NCBI GenBank assembly: GCA_035041965.1
Contig: JAPYMA010001110.1
Location: forward strand, 92,199 to 156,198
DNA length: 64,000 bases
Reading direction: 5' to 3'
Source of the DNA: Anisakis pegreffii
Taxonomy: Eukaryota > Nematoda > Chromadorea > Rhabditida > Anisakidae
Position numbers and translations under genes: made by a program. The notes beneath the pieces were generated by a model, which saw nothing but the letters and a program-made list of their open reading frames with translations, did no database searches and was not told where the DNA came from. Below, piece by piece: positions 49,835-61,255 of this stretch (the first letter of the stretch is position 1; each line of letters opens with the position of its first letter).

Positions 49835-52800
49835 ATGGATTCAAGTCAACGAGATTTGCCGTTCGAACGAGATTCATGGCTGAGAATCTTTCAAACGGTA
49901 TGTAATCAATTTCCAATCGATATTATTGTACATGCATTCAACTTTTCAAATGAAATGAAATCAACAATGAAATCAATAGATATCTTCTGAAGATTGTTCA
50001 GGTGGCCTCATGTTATATTTCCATCATGTCAGTAATGGAATATTCAAGTTTGCTGTGACATCATCAAAAGCTTTGCATATATTTACGTCGCTATAGCCGC
50101 ATATCTTTGGATCGATATTAGTACATATTGAAATTAATGTTGCGCTGGCTATTCGACGATCAATTATTTCACAACATTATACTTCTGAGAAGTAGGGCAA
50201 GAAATCTCGCTTTGAGAATTGTCCCGACAACCCAGTAGAAAACAGCACTGAGCGGGAACACGCATTTGAATCCATCGAAACGTTTAAGTCAGGAGTTCGC
50301 TCGTGCTTCGAGTAGAACAGCTCAAATTTTAATGAGAGCGAACTTCATTGTGAGTTGTACGGGAAAACAACTCGCATGGCTCAGTACGATAGCAATCCTA
50401 AACTGAGTTCATGATTTAGAAACATCTCATATTCATTGGTGACCTTTGGCCAAGTTCGAAATTGAATTCACCGGAATGATTTACAGTATTCAAAAGTTGT
50501 GAACGTTTTGAACGAACCAAAATTTCTTCATGGGTAGATGCATAACATAATCCATCTATTCAGTTTATCGTTGAAATTAAAATAACTGTTGTGGGATGAA
50601 TATTTCGATGAAGATCAGTGAATGAATTACCAATTTCCAAGCATTATCTTATTAACAACTAGGAGTTAAATCTAGCGTTTTTATCAGATCAACTGAAAGT
50701 TTTAGAGCTCTCAAATGTGATTGGAAAACAGTGTTGAAAGTGTTCATTTTTGCACTAAATGGTTCCTTAATAAAATTGTCACGAACATCGTTCGACAACT
50801 ATGAAAAGAATTCTCACAAACAAAAAACGCAACAAAGTCTAACTTCAAACAGTGTAGAGTTAAACTCAACAAAACATCTTATAAACTCTACTTTTTGAAT
50901 ATTAAAAATAATTTTTTGACAGTTAAACTCTCATTCGATTAGCAATAATTAACTATCATAGACGAGTAATTTACCTACGTAAATGCAAAGCGATCAGCTA
51001 ATTGTTGTAACAGAATAGTAAACCACTGTTGTCTTAGTCAGTGTCAAATCCTGTTCTGGTATTTTTTGATAACGAAATCGAAATCACGAACTGAACATTC
51101 CGTGAATGAATATTGTAAGGCACTAATAAAAATACATTTCTTTTGTGAGACCAGAGCCGTGAGAGCAGTAGCGTTAATATTTATATAAACAGCTCAGATA
51201 AGAACAATCTGGTAAATTCAAATGATAATATCATCAATGACAGATTTCTCAACCAGGGTGGGAGATGGCTTGTCAGAAGGTGCGAGAGAGGGTGCGATGA
51301 AAGGGAGGTGAGTGAGCAGTTCGGGAGAGAGTGCAAACTGAGGACAGTTCGGGAGAGAGTGCAAATTTTTTATACAGTAAAGCAGTGGAGGACAGCGTTC
51401 AACGCATACGTGTGTGTAAAGTTATGGATTTCAACATATGTATTCTTGAAAAGGCTAGAACGTATTGTGAAGGTATATGCTTATCTAGACCATGGACACT
51501 CATTTTGGTGGATGAGAGATACGGAGTGGGTGTCGCAAGGAGTGCGAGAACATTTTGAGCATTGTTGAGGGGGTACGAGGGCAGCTTAAAATTTTTTAGG
51601 GGGTGCGAAGGATAAAAAGGTTCAGAATCACTGATCTATGGTGATAGAAACAACGGTGTGGTTCTTCATCTTTATCACTTAAGAAATGACCACATAAAAT
51701 CACGGATCAGTGTAATCGCAATTTAATAGTAGTTACATTGAATGGTTGCGAGCATTCCTCATCATCAGTTCATCTCTTCATCCTCTGGTGTACCTCAGTG
51801 ATTCATGAAGCGTTCTCAGTTGTCATTTTAAGCGTGACCAGTGCTTATTTAAGCGTAACATCAGCAATGAACCGTGAACCAATAATTACCAGTAAAACTG
51901 ATCAAAAACCGAGCGATGAATTGCAGTTCGACACCAATCACGACGGCTATATTCCAACGCACGATTTGAGGAGATTCGTTCGTCAATCGGCGTATTCGTT
52001 TGGTTTAACGACCGAAGAAGCTGATGCGCTACTGATGAATGTCGATAAAAACAACGATCATCTCGTTGATTTTCCTGAATTTTGTCAACTGGTGCGATCT
52101 TTGTTCTGAGTTTTTGTTGAATGTATTTCAAAAACCCCTTTCGTTTTCCAATGTTGTATAATGATTATTCAAAGCAAAAGTAAGCTTATCGCCAAGTAAG
52201 TAAGACAATTTCATCGCAAGGATCAGTTTAAGCATCACTGAATCACTGAGGGAATGAATTTAGGGTTGGTAAAAAATTGTGTAAAATGTGCATTTCAGAA
52301 ATACCCACGTTTTTGATCATTTATGAAAACAATCTATGTGTTTGAATGACCTGCCATATTATCTATCCAACAAATTTTGCTGCAGATGCAATAAGAAGAG
52401 AGGAACGGTCATTATAAGGGTGCATATTTGCCAAAGGTAACCAAACGAATGAAGTCTACTAATGATTTGCGAACAATTTTTAGATGAGCAAAGCAAAGAG
52501 AATGCATATGAGAGGCGTGATGTTTCGTGCTGCGCAATTGGTTGTGCCTAGAAGTAATCGTCTCGCATCCTACAGTTACCTACAACATTACAAATGTTTA
52601 CCTCCACCAGTCTTCATGATACTCATCAGTGTTATTCAGGTATTCATCATTTGCAGCTGAAAATTCACGGGGAGAATGAACCATTTCTCATTTAAATCAA
52701 TGGTATAACGACTTAATTGCAGTTAACAATTCTCTGTGCAGTAAAAATTTCCTTTGCTCCTGACAGTTTGAAAACTGAACGAGATTTATTGGAGCCATCG

Positions 52801-54316
52801 CAATGATTCAATTTCAATGTTACAACTGAACGCTTCTATTGCTTATTACTGTGGAAAAAGCATCTGCTGCAAGCAATGTGTAACTTGAAAATTATGTTTT
52901 CAGACAGCTGTATACGCATATTACGTTGTTGATATGAACAGTGGTATAGAAATCAATGGACCTGTACCTATTAAATCACCTCTGATTTTTAACCCACATA
53001 AAACTTATGAAATTTGGCGCTATCTTACCTATATGTTTATTCACATTGGGTAAGTTGTTCGATCGACTTCAGAATATTCATTTCGTTCTCAGAGTCATAA
53101 ACGACTATTTTTTACTATTCCATATTAATGCTTCCAGTGCACATTACAATCACGATGCGGAAGCAAACGAATTAAGTGAGAAGAATCGGATTGCGGTCGA
53201 AATATTAATTTCTGTTTCTCCATTGAAACTTCATTGAGTAGTAGAATCATACGATAGAATTATGCGTACAGTAAAAGAGTAAATTTTAATTCCAGAATCT
53301 ATCATCTGATTTTCAACGTATTAACACAAATATTACTCGGTGTTCCTCTTGAACTGGTCCATAAACAATGGCGAGTTGCACTGGTTTATCTTAGCGGAGT
53401 CATGGCCGGTTCGTTCTTCTGCTATTTCGATATGTTCTTATTATTTTTATTAGCCACGTAACGTTGGTGTACGGTTATTCGATGGTAGTAATGATACTAA
53501 TGTGTTATTGTTATCATTAAAACTGGGATCTGCGACGTTATGACCGCTGATGCTTTTAAGTGCAATAACAATTCTACTCAGATGCTTAAGAACACAGAGG
53601 AGAACCATTCAAAACTAAATAATCGAGCAGAGTTGTGCTTGAATAGTGATTTTGATTATGGTGATACCACAGCATAAACATATCAAAATGATGACGATAA
53701 TAACGGTAGTATGAGTGATGTTGATGATACAAATAACTAATTAAGGATCATTATGTGTGTCTGTTGTCGATCCAAATACGTACTTGGCTGGTGCATCGGG
53801 TGGTGTGTATGCTTTATTAGCAGCACATATATCAGAATTAGTAATGAATTGGTCGGAAATGGAATTTGCTATAATCCGATGTGTTGTTTTGATCACATTG
53901 ATATCTTCTGATATTGGTGTTGCCGTTTATCAACGATATTACATTGACATTGTGGATAAGGTTGACTATTTCTCATTTTTCCTTCTCTTCAACCCTTCAC
54001 AAACTTCTTCATTTTCCTTTATCCTTATTTCTCGTTGTATTCTAAGTCGAATAAACTTCGTTATTGGAGATACTCATTTGAACATTTGTAGATGTTTACT
54101 ATTTGGTTAACGATTTAAATTTTAATCGTCATTTTACAGGTCTCTTATGTATCTCATATCGGTGGTTTCTTGGCCGGTATTTTAATGGGTATTATTGTGC
54201 TCCGAAATTTCCGTAAAAAGCGATGGGAACGAGTACTGTGGTGGATAGCACTGATTGTTTTCACACTTTTGATATGCTTATTGATCGTCCTTGATGTTTT
54301 ACCTCGAATTTTATGA
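49835..54316 (+). CDS. EF-hand rhomboid intramembrane serine protease (RHBDL type, 7 exons, 344 aa)
   Basis: Exons 49835-49897, 51927-52091, 52484-52639, 52904-53049, 53296-53408, 53746-53960 and 54140-54316 join in frame (1035 nt). Exon 1 ends WLRIFQT and exon 2 opens FDTNHDG, restoring the W..IF..FD EF-hand start. Loops are DTNHDGYIPTHD and DKNNDHLVDFPE. A linker with LQHYKCLPPPVFMILI begins the first membrane span, the L1 loop holds EIWRYLTYMFIHIG, and TM2 is IYHLIFNVLTQILLG. The catalytic serine is S232 in GASGGVYAL and the catalytic histidine is H292 in YVSHIGGFLAG, so the enzyme should be active. One further C-terminal span fits the 1+6 secretase layout of animal RHBDL1-3. Family knowledge: these proteases cleave membrane proteins, including EGF-family ligands, within the membrane; in RHBDL relatives the EF-hands sit in the cytosol. 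Intron 1 (2 kb) contains a hAT-like element. The acceptor of exon 6 (AATTAAG) is weak. Confidence 0.93.
51241..51633. mobile_element. Decayed hAT-like non-autonomous element in rhomboid intron 1
   Basis: The left end reads CAGATTTCTCAACCAGGG, and the reverse complement of the right end reads CAGTGATTCTGAACCTTTTT; both resemble the CAGTGNTTCTCAACC start common to hAT elements. Flanks ATCAATGA (51233-51240) and ATCTATGG (51634-51641) agree at six of eight positions, consistent with an old 8-bp target duplication. Inside, GTTCGGGAGAGAGTGCAAA occurs twice (about 51318 and 51344). No transposase is encoded. Confidence 0.65.
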
Positions 54317-54531
54317 TCTATTTATTCCGTTGATCAAATTCTGTCTAATTCACAATTTTTAACTGATTTATTATCGGTACGCGGCAACGAAAAATCTTCA
54401 CGTAAACGTTTCCACAGACTTTAACCTGCACTGTTTATATCACCACCAACTAATTCATTGTCAGTCAGCAAGCCAAAATGAAGTTCCGTCGTTATACCTA
54501 TGAAGATATCCTACTTTACTCAATCAAAAGC

Positions 54532-54792
54532 ACTTAGAAATTGACCATCAATTCAAATGATATCAGTTATGCATTGAAAGGTGAAACTTGTCGAAAATGA
54601 AAAATGAAACTGCAAAACATGGAGTGTAGTGGGGTTGAGACTTGTCTTTCGTTTTTTTTTCATGCGGAATGTTCACATGGTGTCATGCGTTGAAATGCAC
54701 AAAGACGAGTGCATTTCAATGCATGACACCATGTGAACATTTCAATAAATTGATGGTCAATTTCTAAGTTTACATGGTGTCATGCATTGAAA
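54532..54792. repeat. Nested inverted repeats (MITE-like)
   Basis: An outer perfect 22-bp inverted pair, 54532-54553 (starting ACTTAGAAATTGACC) and 54748-54769, encloses an inner hairpin with 33-bp arms and one mismatch (54668-54700 with 54709-54741, loop of 8). A third copy of the inner arm (CATGGTGTCATGCATTGAAA) follows directly at about 54773-54792. No clear target duplication is seen. It lies just beyond the rhomboid stop codon, and the CAATAAAT at 54743-54750 within it could serve that gene for polyadenylation. Confidence 0.85.
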
Positions 54793-56872
54793 TACCAGTG
54801 TAATGATTAAGTGCTGATTCTCATAAAAGTAAATGACACGGGAGCATCATTTCTAGTAAAGAAGCTTCGATTTTCTTTCTATCAGCAGACATCGTAAAGC
54901 ATTAAGGTGATGTAGAGTGGGCACGGGAAGTAATACAACGCATAATAAATTAAAAGATATGCATGAATGCTCATTGCGGTCCTTTAAAGTTTTGTTCATC
55001 ACAGTCTGCTGCTGTGCTACTTCACGAAACTTGATTTACAAAAAAGATATTGTTTATCAATGAATCGAATCATCAGAATAAAATTTTCACTGCTATTTAT
55101 TCTTTTTGTTACTTAAATATCAGAGAGATTTGAATCATGCAGTCAAAAACAGGAACTTCATAGTAAAACATAAATTGGCAAAATTTTCCAACAAAGAGTA
55201 GCATTCTAAAAAGCTCAAGCAAAAAAATTTAACAATTTTAATTTGCTTGGTGAAAATATACCGTTCAAAGTTTTTTCGACTGTACAGTTTCCTACAAAAT
55301 TTATTTGCATAGAACTCAAGTGTGAGCTGATTAAGCGTAACTCAATTAACGATTATCAATAGTTTACGGATATAAGATTCTTTGATTCTCCGTTTCCATT
55401 AGGAAGCACCCGTTGACAGCGATGGGAAGTGGTGGGAACCGATTGAAGTTCGTTTGCAAAAATTTGATGAATTTCGGCCGGAATTCTGAGATTCGTAATA
55501 TCAAAGTGTGAATTTGGTCAGATTTCGACTGATGAATGTTGAATTTGTGATTGTCAAAATGTGAATTCGGTTTTTGAATCGCTGCCTTACGACAATGAAA
55601 GGCTTGAATTTTGTTGATTTTTCCTATTTAAAAAACACATGATAACGGTAAGGAATACTAGATAGATGAAGCGTGATCATACGAACAAATTGAAAAACCA
55701 GGAGATTGAATGACGATCATGCGGATAAATAAATCAACGAATCAGTCGAATAACCAAATCCGACTGGAACCAGCCTCCTAGATGCCACAGTTTCAATAAA
55801 CTGACATTTATTTATTTAATCAGCAAATCCAACTCATTACGAGTTTATGCCTCCCTGTTATCACCAATATCACTAATTCCAATTGATCGATCATTGGAGA
55901 TTCGAAATTGGCTTGCTTGACGAGTTTGGTTTGAAATTTCGCAGCTAATTTGATTAAGGCCCTTGCAAAAATTTTAATTTAAGTTTTAGTGGCGATTTCA
56001 GTTCGCGGTTTTTGCGATATTTTGATTGGCTTCAGCTCCTATCGAAAATGAAATTGTTCGATGTGGCAGTAAAGCATCTTGCTGATAAGGAAATATCGAA
56101 GGTGAAATGAAAACTGTAAAGCATTTGTGCAGTATTAATTCATCATGAAACAAGTGCTCCATCGCTTGGAATGGAAATCAATTCAAGTTCAGTTAACCAA
56201 ATTGTGAGTATATCAAATGATTTGAAAACTGTCACTGCGTTGATATCATAAACAATGCGTATATAGCATTTCTGCAAACGTAAATGCCTCTGCTCCCCTG
56301 CTAAAATGTGAATCAGAACAAAAGTTTTATCAATATATGATAGAACACGTGTGCAGCTCTGCTTGGTACTCATGAAAACGTTTGATGAATAAAAGAACAA
56401 TTCAGATCCGAGAATCACAACAGAGGACACTTCGAATCACTCCTCGAGTTGTGATTTCCAAGTCTGAGTGTGCTCGGCTCAATTCTTTCGTTTTTGACAA
56501 AACTGGATGAGTCCAGATATCCGGATAATATCCTACGTAGTGCAGTTAGAAATAGATGAATAGTGTGATTTTGCATGAAAGCAGATAGACGCCAACGTTC
56601 AATCTCACGGGTGGTCGCATTTCGCTGTGAGATCCTACGAGCGCACTTTCAAATAGGGTGCAAAATTTTGAGGGTTTTTTGCCTATAATTCTTTGGAAAA
56701 TGCACCAAATCGGCATTGCGCCCGTCAAAAATATCCAGAAATGTGTCCCAAATCCAACCGCAAATCGAAATCCAAAATGGTTCAGTGCTGATCGAGTTTG
56801 AGCTCAAAATTCATATCTGCACTTAGGCAAAAAAGCATTTTGCCGACCCCTCACTTTTCGCACTTTTCAGTG
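54793..56872. other. No gene recognised
   Basis: Neither strand shows a supportable exon. Around 55400-55600 the phrases AATTCGG, GTGAATT and TTGTGATT recur in a loose pattern that may be a decayed repeat. The minus-strand open frame at 56143-56430 has no motif. Confidence 0.3.
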
Positions 56873-56945
56873 GGCAAATCTCTGCGCCGGCCGACTGTTG
56901 GCAGTGAGCCGAGACGCGTCGATGCATGCCGCGGTTCGGCAGCGG
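56873..56945. other. Local GC- and CpG-rich island
   Basis: A short stretch unusually rich in CpG (GCGCCGGCCGACTG, GACGCGTCGATGCATGCCGC) in otherwise AT-rich DNA. It could mark a promoter for the transcript-like region to its right or be an insertion. No terminal repeats are clear. Confidence 0.35.
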
Positions 56946-57900
56946 TTTTCGTTGAATTTTGATGGTAATTTTTATTTAATTAATGGTAATTATGCTATGT
57001 TTATAAGTTATATTGATATTTGTCGTAGTAATTAGTGTTCCGCTCCCACTCCCTGTTAAGCCTAAGCCTCAATCTGATGCTAATTGAAGCAATTCGAAGC
57101 ACTTTAGAGACACTCAAAAGCCGTTGTAAAGAATTACTCCCATTGTAAATTTTGTTTAAAGGCTCAATTTGAGTTCTTTCAATGAGTACCCTTGTAAGAA
57201 TCACAGTATTTTTCATCCATAGACTTAGATCATTTGTTATTCATGCCCTCTAGCACCTGCCTCCCTTAGTTTGTTACGTTGAAATGTGAAATATTGTTCG
57301 TTTCTGCTCCAAATTGAGGTTAAGCTTTTCTTTTTTTCTGCGCAGTTGAATTAATCACAGCTTACTGTTCTAATGTACATTGCTTAGGGAGATTTTTTGC
57401 TTTTTGCTGTTTTTAATGATATTCGTTGTTTACTGTGATATTATCAAAGTGTTTCATTTTTTCTGCTTTATTGAATGTATTTGTATCCGTAGTTATGAAT
57501 TTCAAAGAATATTTTAACCATTTGTATATTCGAAAATATGTTGTGAAATTATTTCGGTCTGCCTTTCGAAAGATTTTGATAAATTAAAACCCAAGTGGTC
57601 TTATTTACATTCATAACGAAATTGACATTATCTCACATTAGTTTTTATTCTATTCTCCGTGATATTCGTTTATGTTTGCTGGATTATTTATTATACTGTC
57701 ATTGTTATCATAAAATCTTCTTTAGTTTTTAATCGTTGGTGAAAATTGTATATATTTAATCGAATTAATTTGTTATGGTTATTGTGCAGTAAAGAGGATG
57801 TTTTGACTATATTATGAAAGTGATGATGTAAATAATAAGTATCTGTATATGTATTATGACTGGTTTTTGATAAATAAAGTTAAATAATTCAAAATCGTGT
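56946..57900 (+). other. T-rich untranslated-like stretch ending in a poly(A) signal
   Basis: No coding frame is present on the plus strand, yet the sequence has a strong T bias, as in nematode 3' UTRs and non-coding transcripts, and closes with GATAAATAAAG. It might be a long 3' UTR of an unrecognised exon or a non-coding RNA starting at the GC-rich island. There is no direct evidence of transcription. Confidence 0.2.
57873..57878 (+). terminator. Candidate polyadenylation signal
   Basis: AATAAA stands at the end of the T-rich stretch, followed by AATTC and a GTGTTG-type downstream element. It is only meaningful if the stretch is transcribed. Confidence 0.25.
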
Positions 57901-58311
57901 TGCGTTACACAGAAATTTTCAACAAAATAAAATATTTTGGCAATCGGGAGGGAATTATATCTACGGTTATTTGACCGTTTGCTCATTGACCACTCACTAA
58001 TTGACGGTGGCCAGCGAGCAGACGGTCGAAAACCCGCAGAAGACCCTAAATTAATTATAGGTCGAATCACACGACTTCACCAGAACTTCCGGACATTCCG
58101 GATGGTAGAAAAAAATGCGTAAAATTGGATCTGATAAGTATATTAAAGAATAAAGCGTTACGCCTTAACTCACAGTTCGACATCGCATCAATTCGTTGCG
58201 ATAGCCGAGCGGTGTTCAAAAAAATCGCTCGTTTCTTTAATGGCAAAAATTTTGCGGATTCGAAAAGTTTTTGGAAAGATACAACCGAAAAATGGCAAAA
58301 ATCTTTGACGT

Positions 58312-58360
58312 TCTGCGGAATTGAACCTGCGACCTTCAGTGCATTGAGCAATGGTGTGAA
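58312..58360 (-). repeat. tRNA-like fragment, probable SINE piece
   Basis: On the minus strand the sequence reads TTGCTCAATGCACTGAAGG, then TCGCAGGTTCAATTCCGC. The second part is a tRNA variable loop plus T-arm (B box GGTTCAATTCC) and the first resembles a D-arm, but the anticodon arm is missing and the T-stem does not pair. This is typical of a decayed tRNA-derived SINE and not of a working tRNA. Confidence 0.4.
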
Positions 58361-58380
58361 ACAATTTTCTTCTCCTCTAC

Positions 58381-58606
58381 ATGCATACAGCGCTGTACAA
58401 GCGAGATGCGTAGTAAGGCATCGCACTTCTACAGTGCTCTATGCTTACCTCAAACTTGGGTAATTGAACCGGATGCTTAAGCATATACAATGCTCTGCAA
58501 TAAACTCACTGATTTGTATGTGCTTGCAGTTTTTTTCAGCGAAGTGAATGCATACTAATGCATACAGCGCTGTACAAGCGAGATGCATAGTAAGGCATCG
58601 CACTTC
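58381..58606. repeat. Direct repeat pair of about 48 bp
   Basis: Bases 58381-58429 and 58559-58606 share ATGCATACAGCGCTGTACAA and continue through GCGAGATGC(G/A)TAGTAAGGCATCGCACTTC with one substitution. They mark the left edge of the repeat-rich tail of the window. Confidence 0.8.
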
Positions 58607-58641
58607 CATTCAGTTTCATTGCTCTGCAATGAAACTGAATG
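58607..58641. repeat. Perfect 16-bp hairpin
   Basis: CATTCAGTTTCATTGC (58607-58622) is followed by TCT and its exact reverse complement (58626-58641). It abuts the second copy of the 48-bp direct repeat. Confidence 0.85.
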
Positions 58642-58664
58642 CATCTGTATGTTTTCAGTTTTTT

Positions 58665-58980
58665 AACGCCCATAGCCCTATAGTAAAGTATGCAATTTAT
58701 CTGTGGTGATGCAGTGTATATGAATGAGCGCATCTGCGCTAATTGAGATAGCTTCAAGAAAATGGGTATATTTCCTGATCTAATCATAATTGCTCAACAA
58801 AATATGTATTATTCAGAAAGTAGAGATGCTGTGCAATCGAATGGTGCAAGGAAATTCACGTATTACCGGGCAGACCTGAGAGCACTGGTACCTTGAATAT
58901 CATAACGCCCATAGCCCTATAGTAATGTGTGCAATGGATCTATAGTGATACAATATATGTGATTGATCAGTGTTGAGCAA
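58665..58980 (+). repeat. Left arm of a fold-back array
   Basis: Two head-to-tail copies (58665-58901 complete, 58902 to about 58980 partial) of a unit of about 237 bp beginning AACGCCCATAGCCCTATAGT. The same unit occurs in inverted orientation at 61256-62030, so the two blocks could pair across about 2.3 kb. Confidence 0.75.
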
Positions 58981-59390
58981 TGAACAGCAGGTATAATTGA
59001 TTAATGACATTGATAACTGATTGTTGCTTGCGAATTGTTGCTGAGTCTTGAACAAATTTAGTGATGTCAGTGATAAATTGTTACGATGTTTCTATCTATT
59101 CATGCAGATTCTGAGTTCCATTTGGATTTGTTTATTCATTCAGTGAAAAACCGTTTCATTTTTGTGCCATAATGTTACATGAATAGTTTTACTGAATTGT
59201 CGATTTGATAATATTGGATTGGCAAAATGTATTGATGGTAATGGATGTATAAAAATATTATTAGGTTTTGATTTTCGGCGTTGATGTCAACAGACATGAT
59301 TTGTTGACCTTTAGCTGCAAAATGCTGCTTGTTCATAACTGAGAATTCAACCGGGTAAAGAAGGCTATAAAACAATGAAAATAACGATAA

Positions 59391-59627
59391 TGTCAACTGC
59401 TATCCAGTTTCATGCAAACATATTTCTCATCAGCTCCGTTAACGAACTCTTTACCGCGTTTAGAATTAGCAGTATACATCCCAATTTAAGGTACTATCCC
59501 CATGCTTGACTCTAGACTTAGTCGAAAACTTAACGACTGAATCGAACCTTCAATAGGAGAAGCTTTCACACATTCTATAAGTATTCACCATAGAGATAAA
59601 TGCTTAACGGAGTAGATGTATGCAAAT
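59391..59627. repeat. 237-bp direct duplication, copy 1
   Basis: This block is repeated at 60051-60287, exactly 660 bases away, with only two differences noted. It begins TGTCAACTGCTATCCAGTTT. The near identity indicates a young duplication. Ends of the TG...CA type recall a small LTR, but no flanking target duplication, primer-binding site or polypurine tract is visible. Confidence 0.92.
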
Positions 59628-60050
59628 GCAATAATGAAGGTAATAACAGCAGTAATAATATCAATTGTGTGACTTCTGAGTGAATACTTCTGAGCGATTC
59701 GTTTCAATCAACCAGCTATACGCACAGTGACGGTTAGCGGTGGTCACTTAATGGCAATTCAACTTTCTAGTAGCCGTATCTGCGTTCTGCCACAGGGCTG
59801 TACAGATAGGAAACCTATGCAGCACTCCTGCTGTGAAAGGGATAGCGCTTGCGTTGAGAAGGGATAGGCTTTTGCTGAGGCTATCCCTTTTCTCTCTTTC
59901 GATGCGCGTTCACATAAGAAAACACGTGAAATGTGTTTTGCTGTGAAGCAGATAGGGTTGCCTCTCGCTGGATGGGCGCTATTCCCTTAATAGCAAAAGT
60001 ACCACTGATGTACAACGAACGATTGTATTCTCGTAATGACTATGCAAATC

Positions 60051-60287
60051 TGTCAACTGCTATCCAGTTTCATGCAAACATATTTCTCATCAGCTCCGTT
60101 AACGAACTCTTTACCGCGTTTAGAATTAGCAGTATACATCCCAATTTAAGGTACTATCCCCATGCTTGACTCTAGACTTAGTCGAAAACTTAACGACTGC
60201 ATCGAACCTTCAATAGGAGAAGCTTTCACGCATTCTATAAGTATTCACCATAGAGATAAATGCTTAACGGAGTAGATGTATGCAAAT
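60051..60287. repeat. 237-bp direct duplication, copy 2
   Basis: Second copy of the block at 59391. The 423-bp spacer between the copies holds a hairpin (GGGATAG...CTATCCC near 59855-59890) and no coding frame of note. Confidence 0.92.
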
Positions 60288-61255
60288 TAATTGAAAATAC
60301 CTGCAAAATCAAAACCTTAATTTTGTGATTGACCTGATGTTTGGATTTGACAAGCGTCGACAGTGGTATTAATCCATTCGCGATATCAAGCGATCATAGG
60401 GACGAATATCAGTAAAACATCACCTCATTCATGTGATTACAAAGATGAAAATGTTACAACACGTTGACTCTCCTCCTGTTGTCAAAAGTTTTTGTTGAAA
60501 ATAAAGAATGCGAAAAATGTCGAAGAAACCACCAGCAGCAGATACTGTTCAAATGATTCGAAGCGTTCAGTACATCCCAAATGTCAACCCCTGAAATCTG
60601 AAATTCCACCCGGTCCAACGGCACACGGTTCATATCACCTGTTTATATCACCTGAGAGTTAATTCAACTTTGGAAAGAACTTTTCATCGTTAGTTGATGC
60701 TCCTTACCTCGTCATTTTCTAGAAGCTTTATTACCTGGATTACCTGGATTGACCAGGCTATCAAACGTTTGTAACGTTGCTGGCCACAATGCGCGCGTTT
60801 CCGTGCACATTGCTTTAGCCTCAATTCACGCCACCCCGTTGGCTAAGATGATTTATCACATGTGTATAAAATTCGTGAAAATGAATATGAAAGTCTTTTA
60901 TTTGGTCATTGTTGCCGGTAAATTGTTAGGTGGAATTTGATAATATTCAGCGGATGATTTATTTTTTACTTGCGCCAAAGATTGCTTTCTTAATGTACGA
61001 TTGGCTGGACCGTGCTTCTTGAGAATGCTTTATTGTGCCAGTTCCATATTCTAGGATCTATCCAGATATAGAGTATTTTCATTTCCGTTACCGTTATCAT
61101 TCGCTAACTTATTCTTCTGATAGAAATTCATGTTCTCGATGGCTCGATATACAGTCTTGATAGCTATCAACATTTTACGTAGTGTATCGCGGCTGTTGTG
61201 ATTATTCCATCAATAAGAAATGATTCGCTATTACGAGTATTTGCAATTATTTTTA
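60288..61255. other. No gene recognised
   Basis: Interior of the fold-back region. No coding frame with a motif was found. TTACCTGGATTACCTGGATT is a short local tandem at about 60730-60750. Confidence 0.3.

Noticed and set aside
51308..51568. 86-aa plus-strand open frame in rhomboid intron 1
   Set aside because: It lies wholly inside a decayed hAT-like element and does not resemble a transposase.
51738..51926. Rhomboid N terminus beginning at an ATG in the long exon-2 frame
   Set aside because: A TTGCAG acceptor at 51921-51926 and the exon at 49835-49897 restore the conserved W..IF..FD start of the EF-hand; the upstream part of the frame is intron.
58125..58463. 112-aa plus-strand protein
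   Set aside because: It contains a reverse tRNA T-arm-like sequence and part of a local direct repeat, so it is more likely repeat-derived.
59391..60287. Complete LTR retrotransposon
   Set aside because: Only 423 non-coding bases lie between the repeats; no tRNA primer site, polypurine tract or target duplication is seen.
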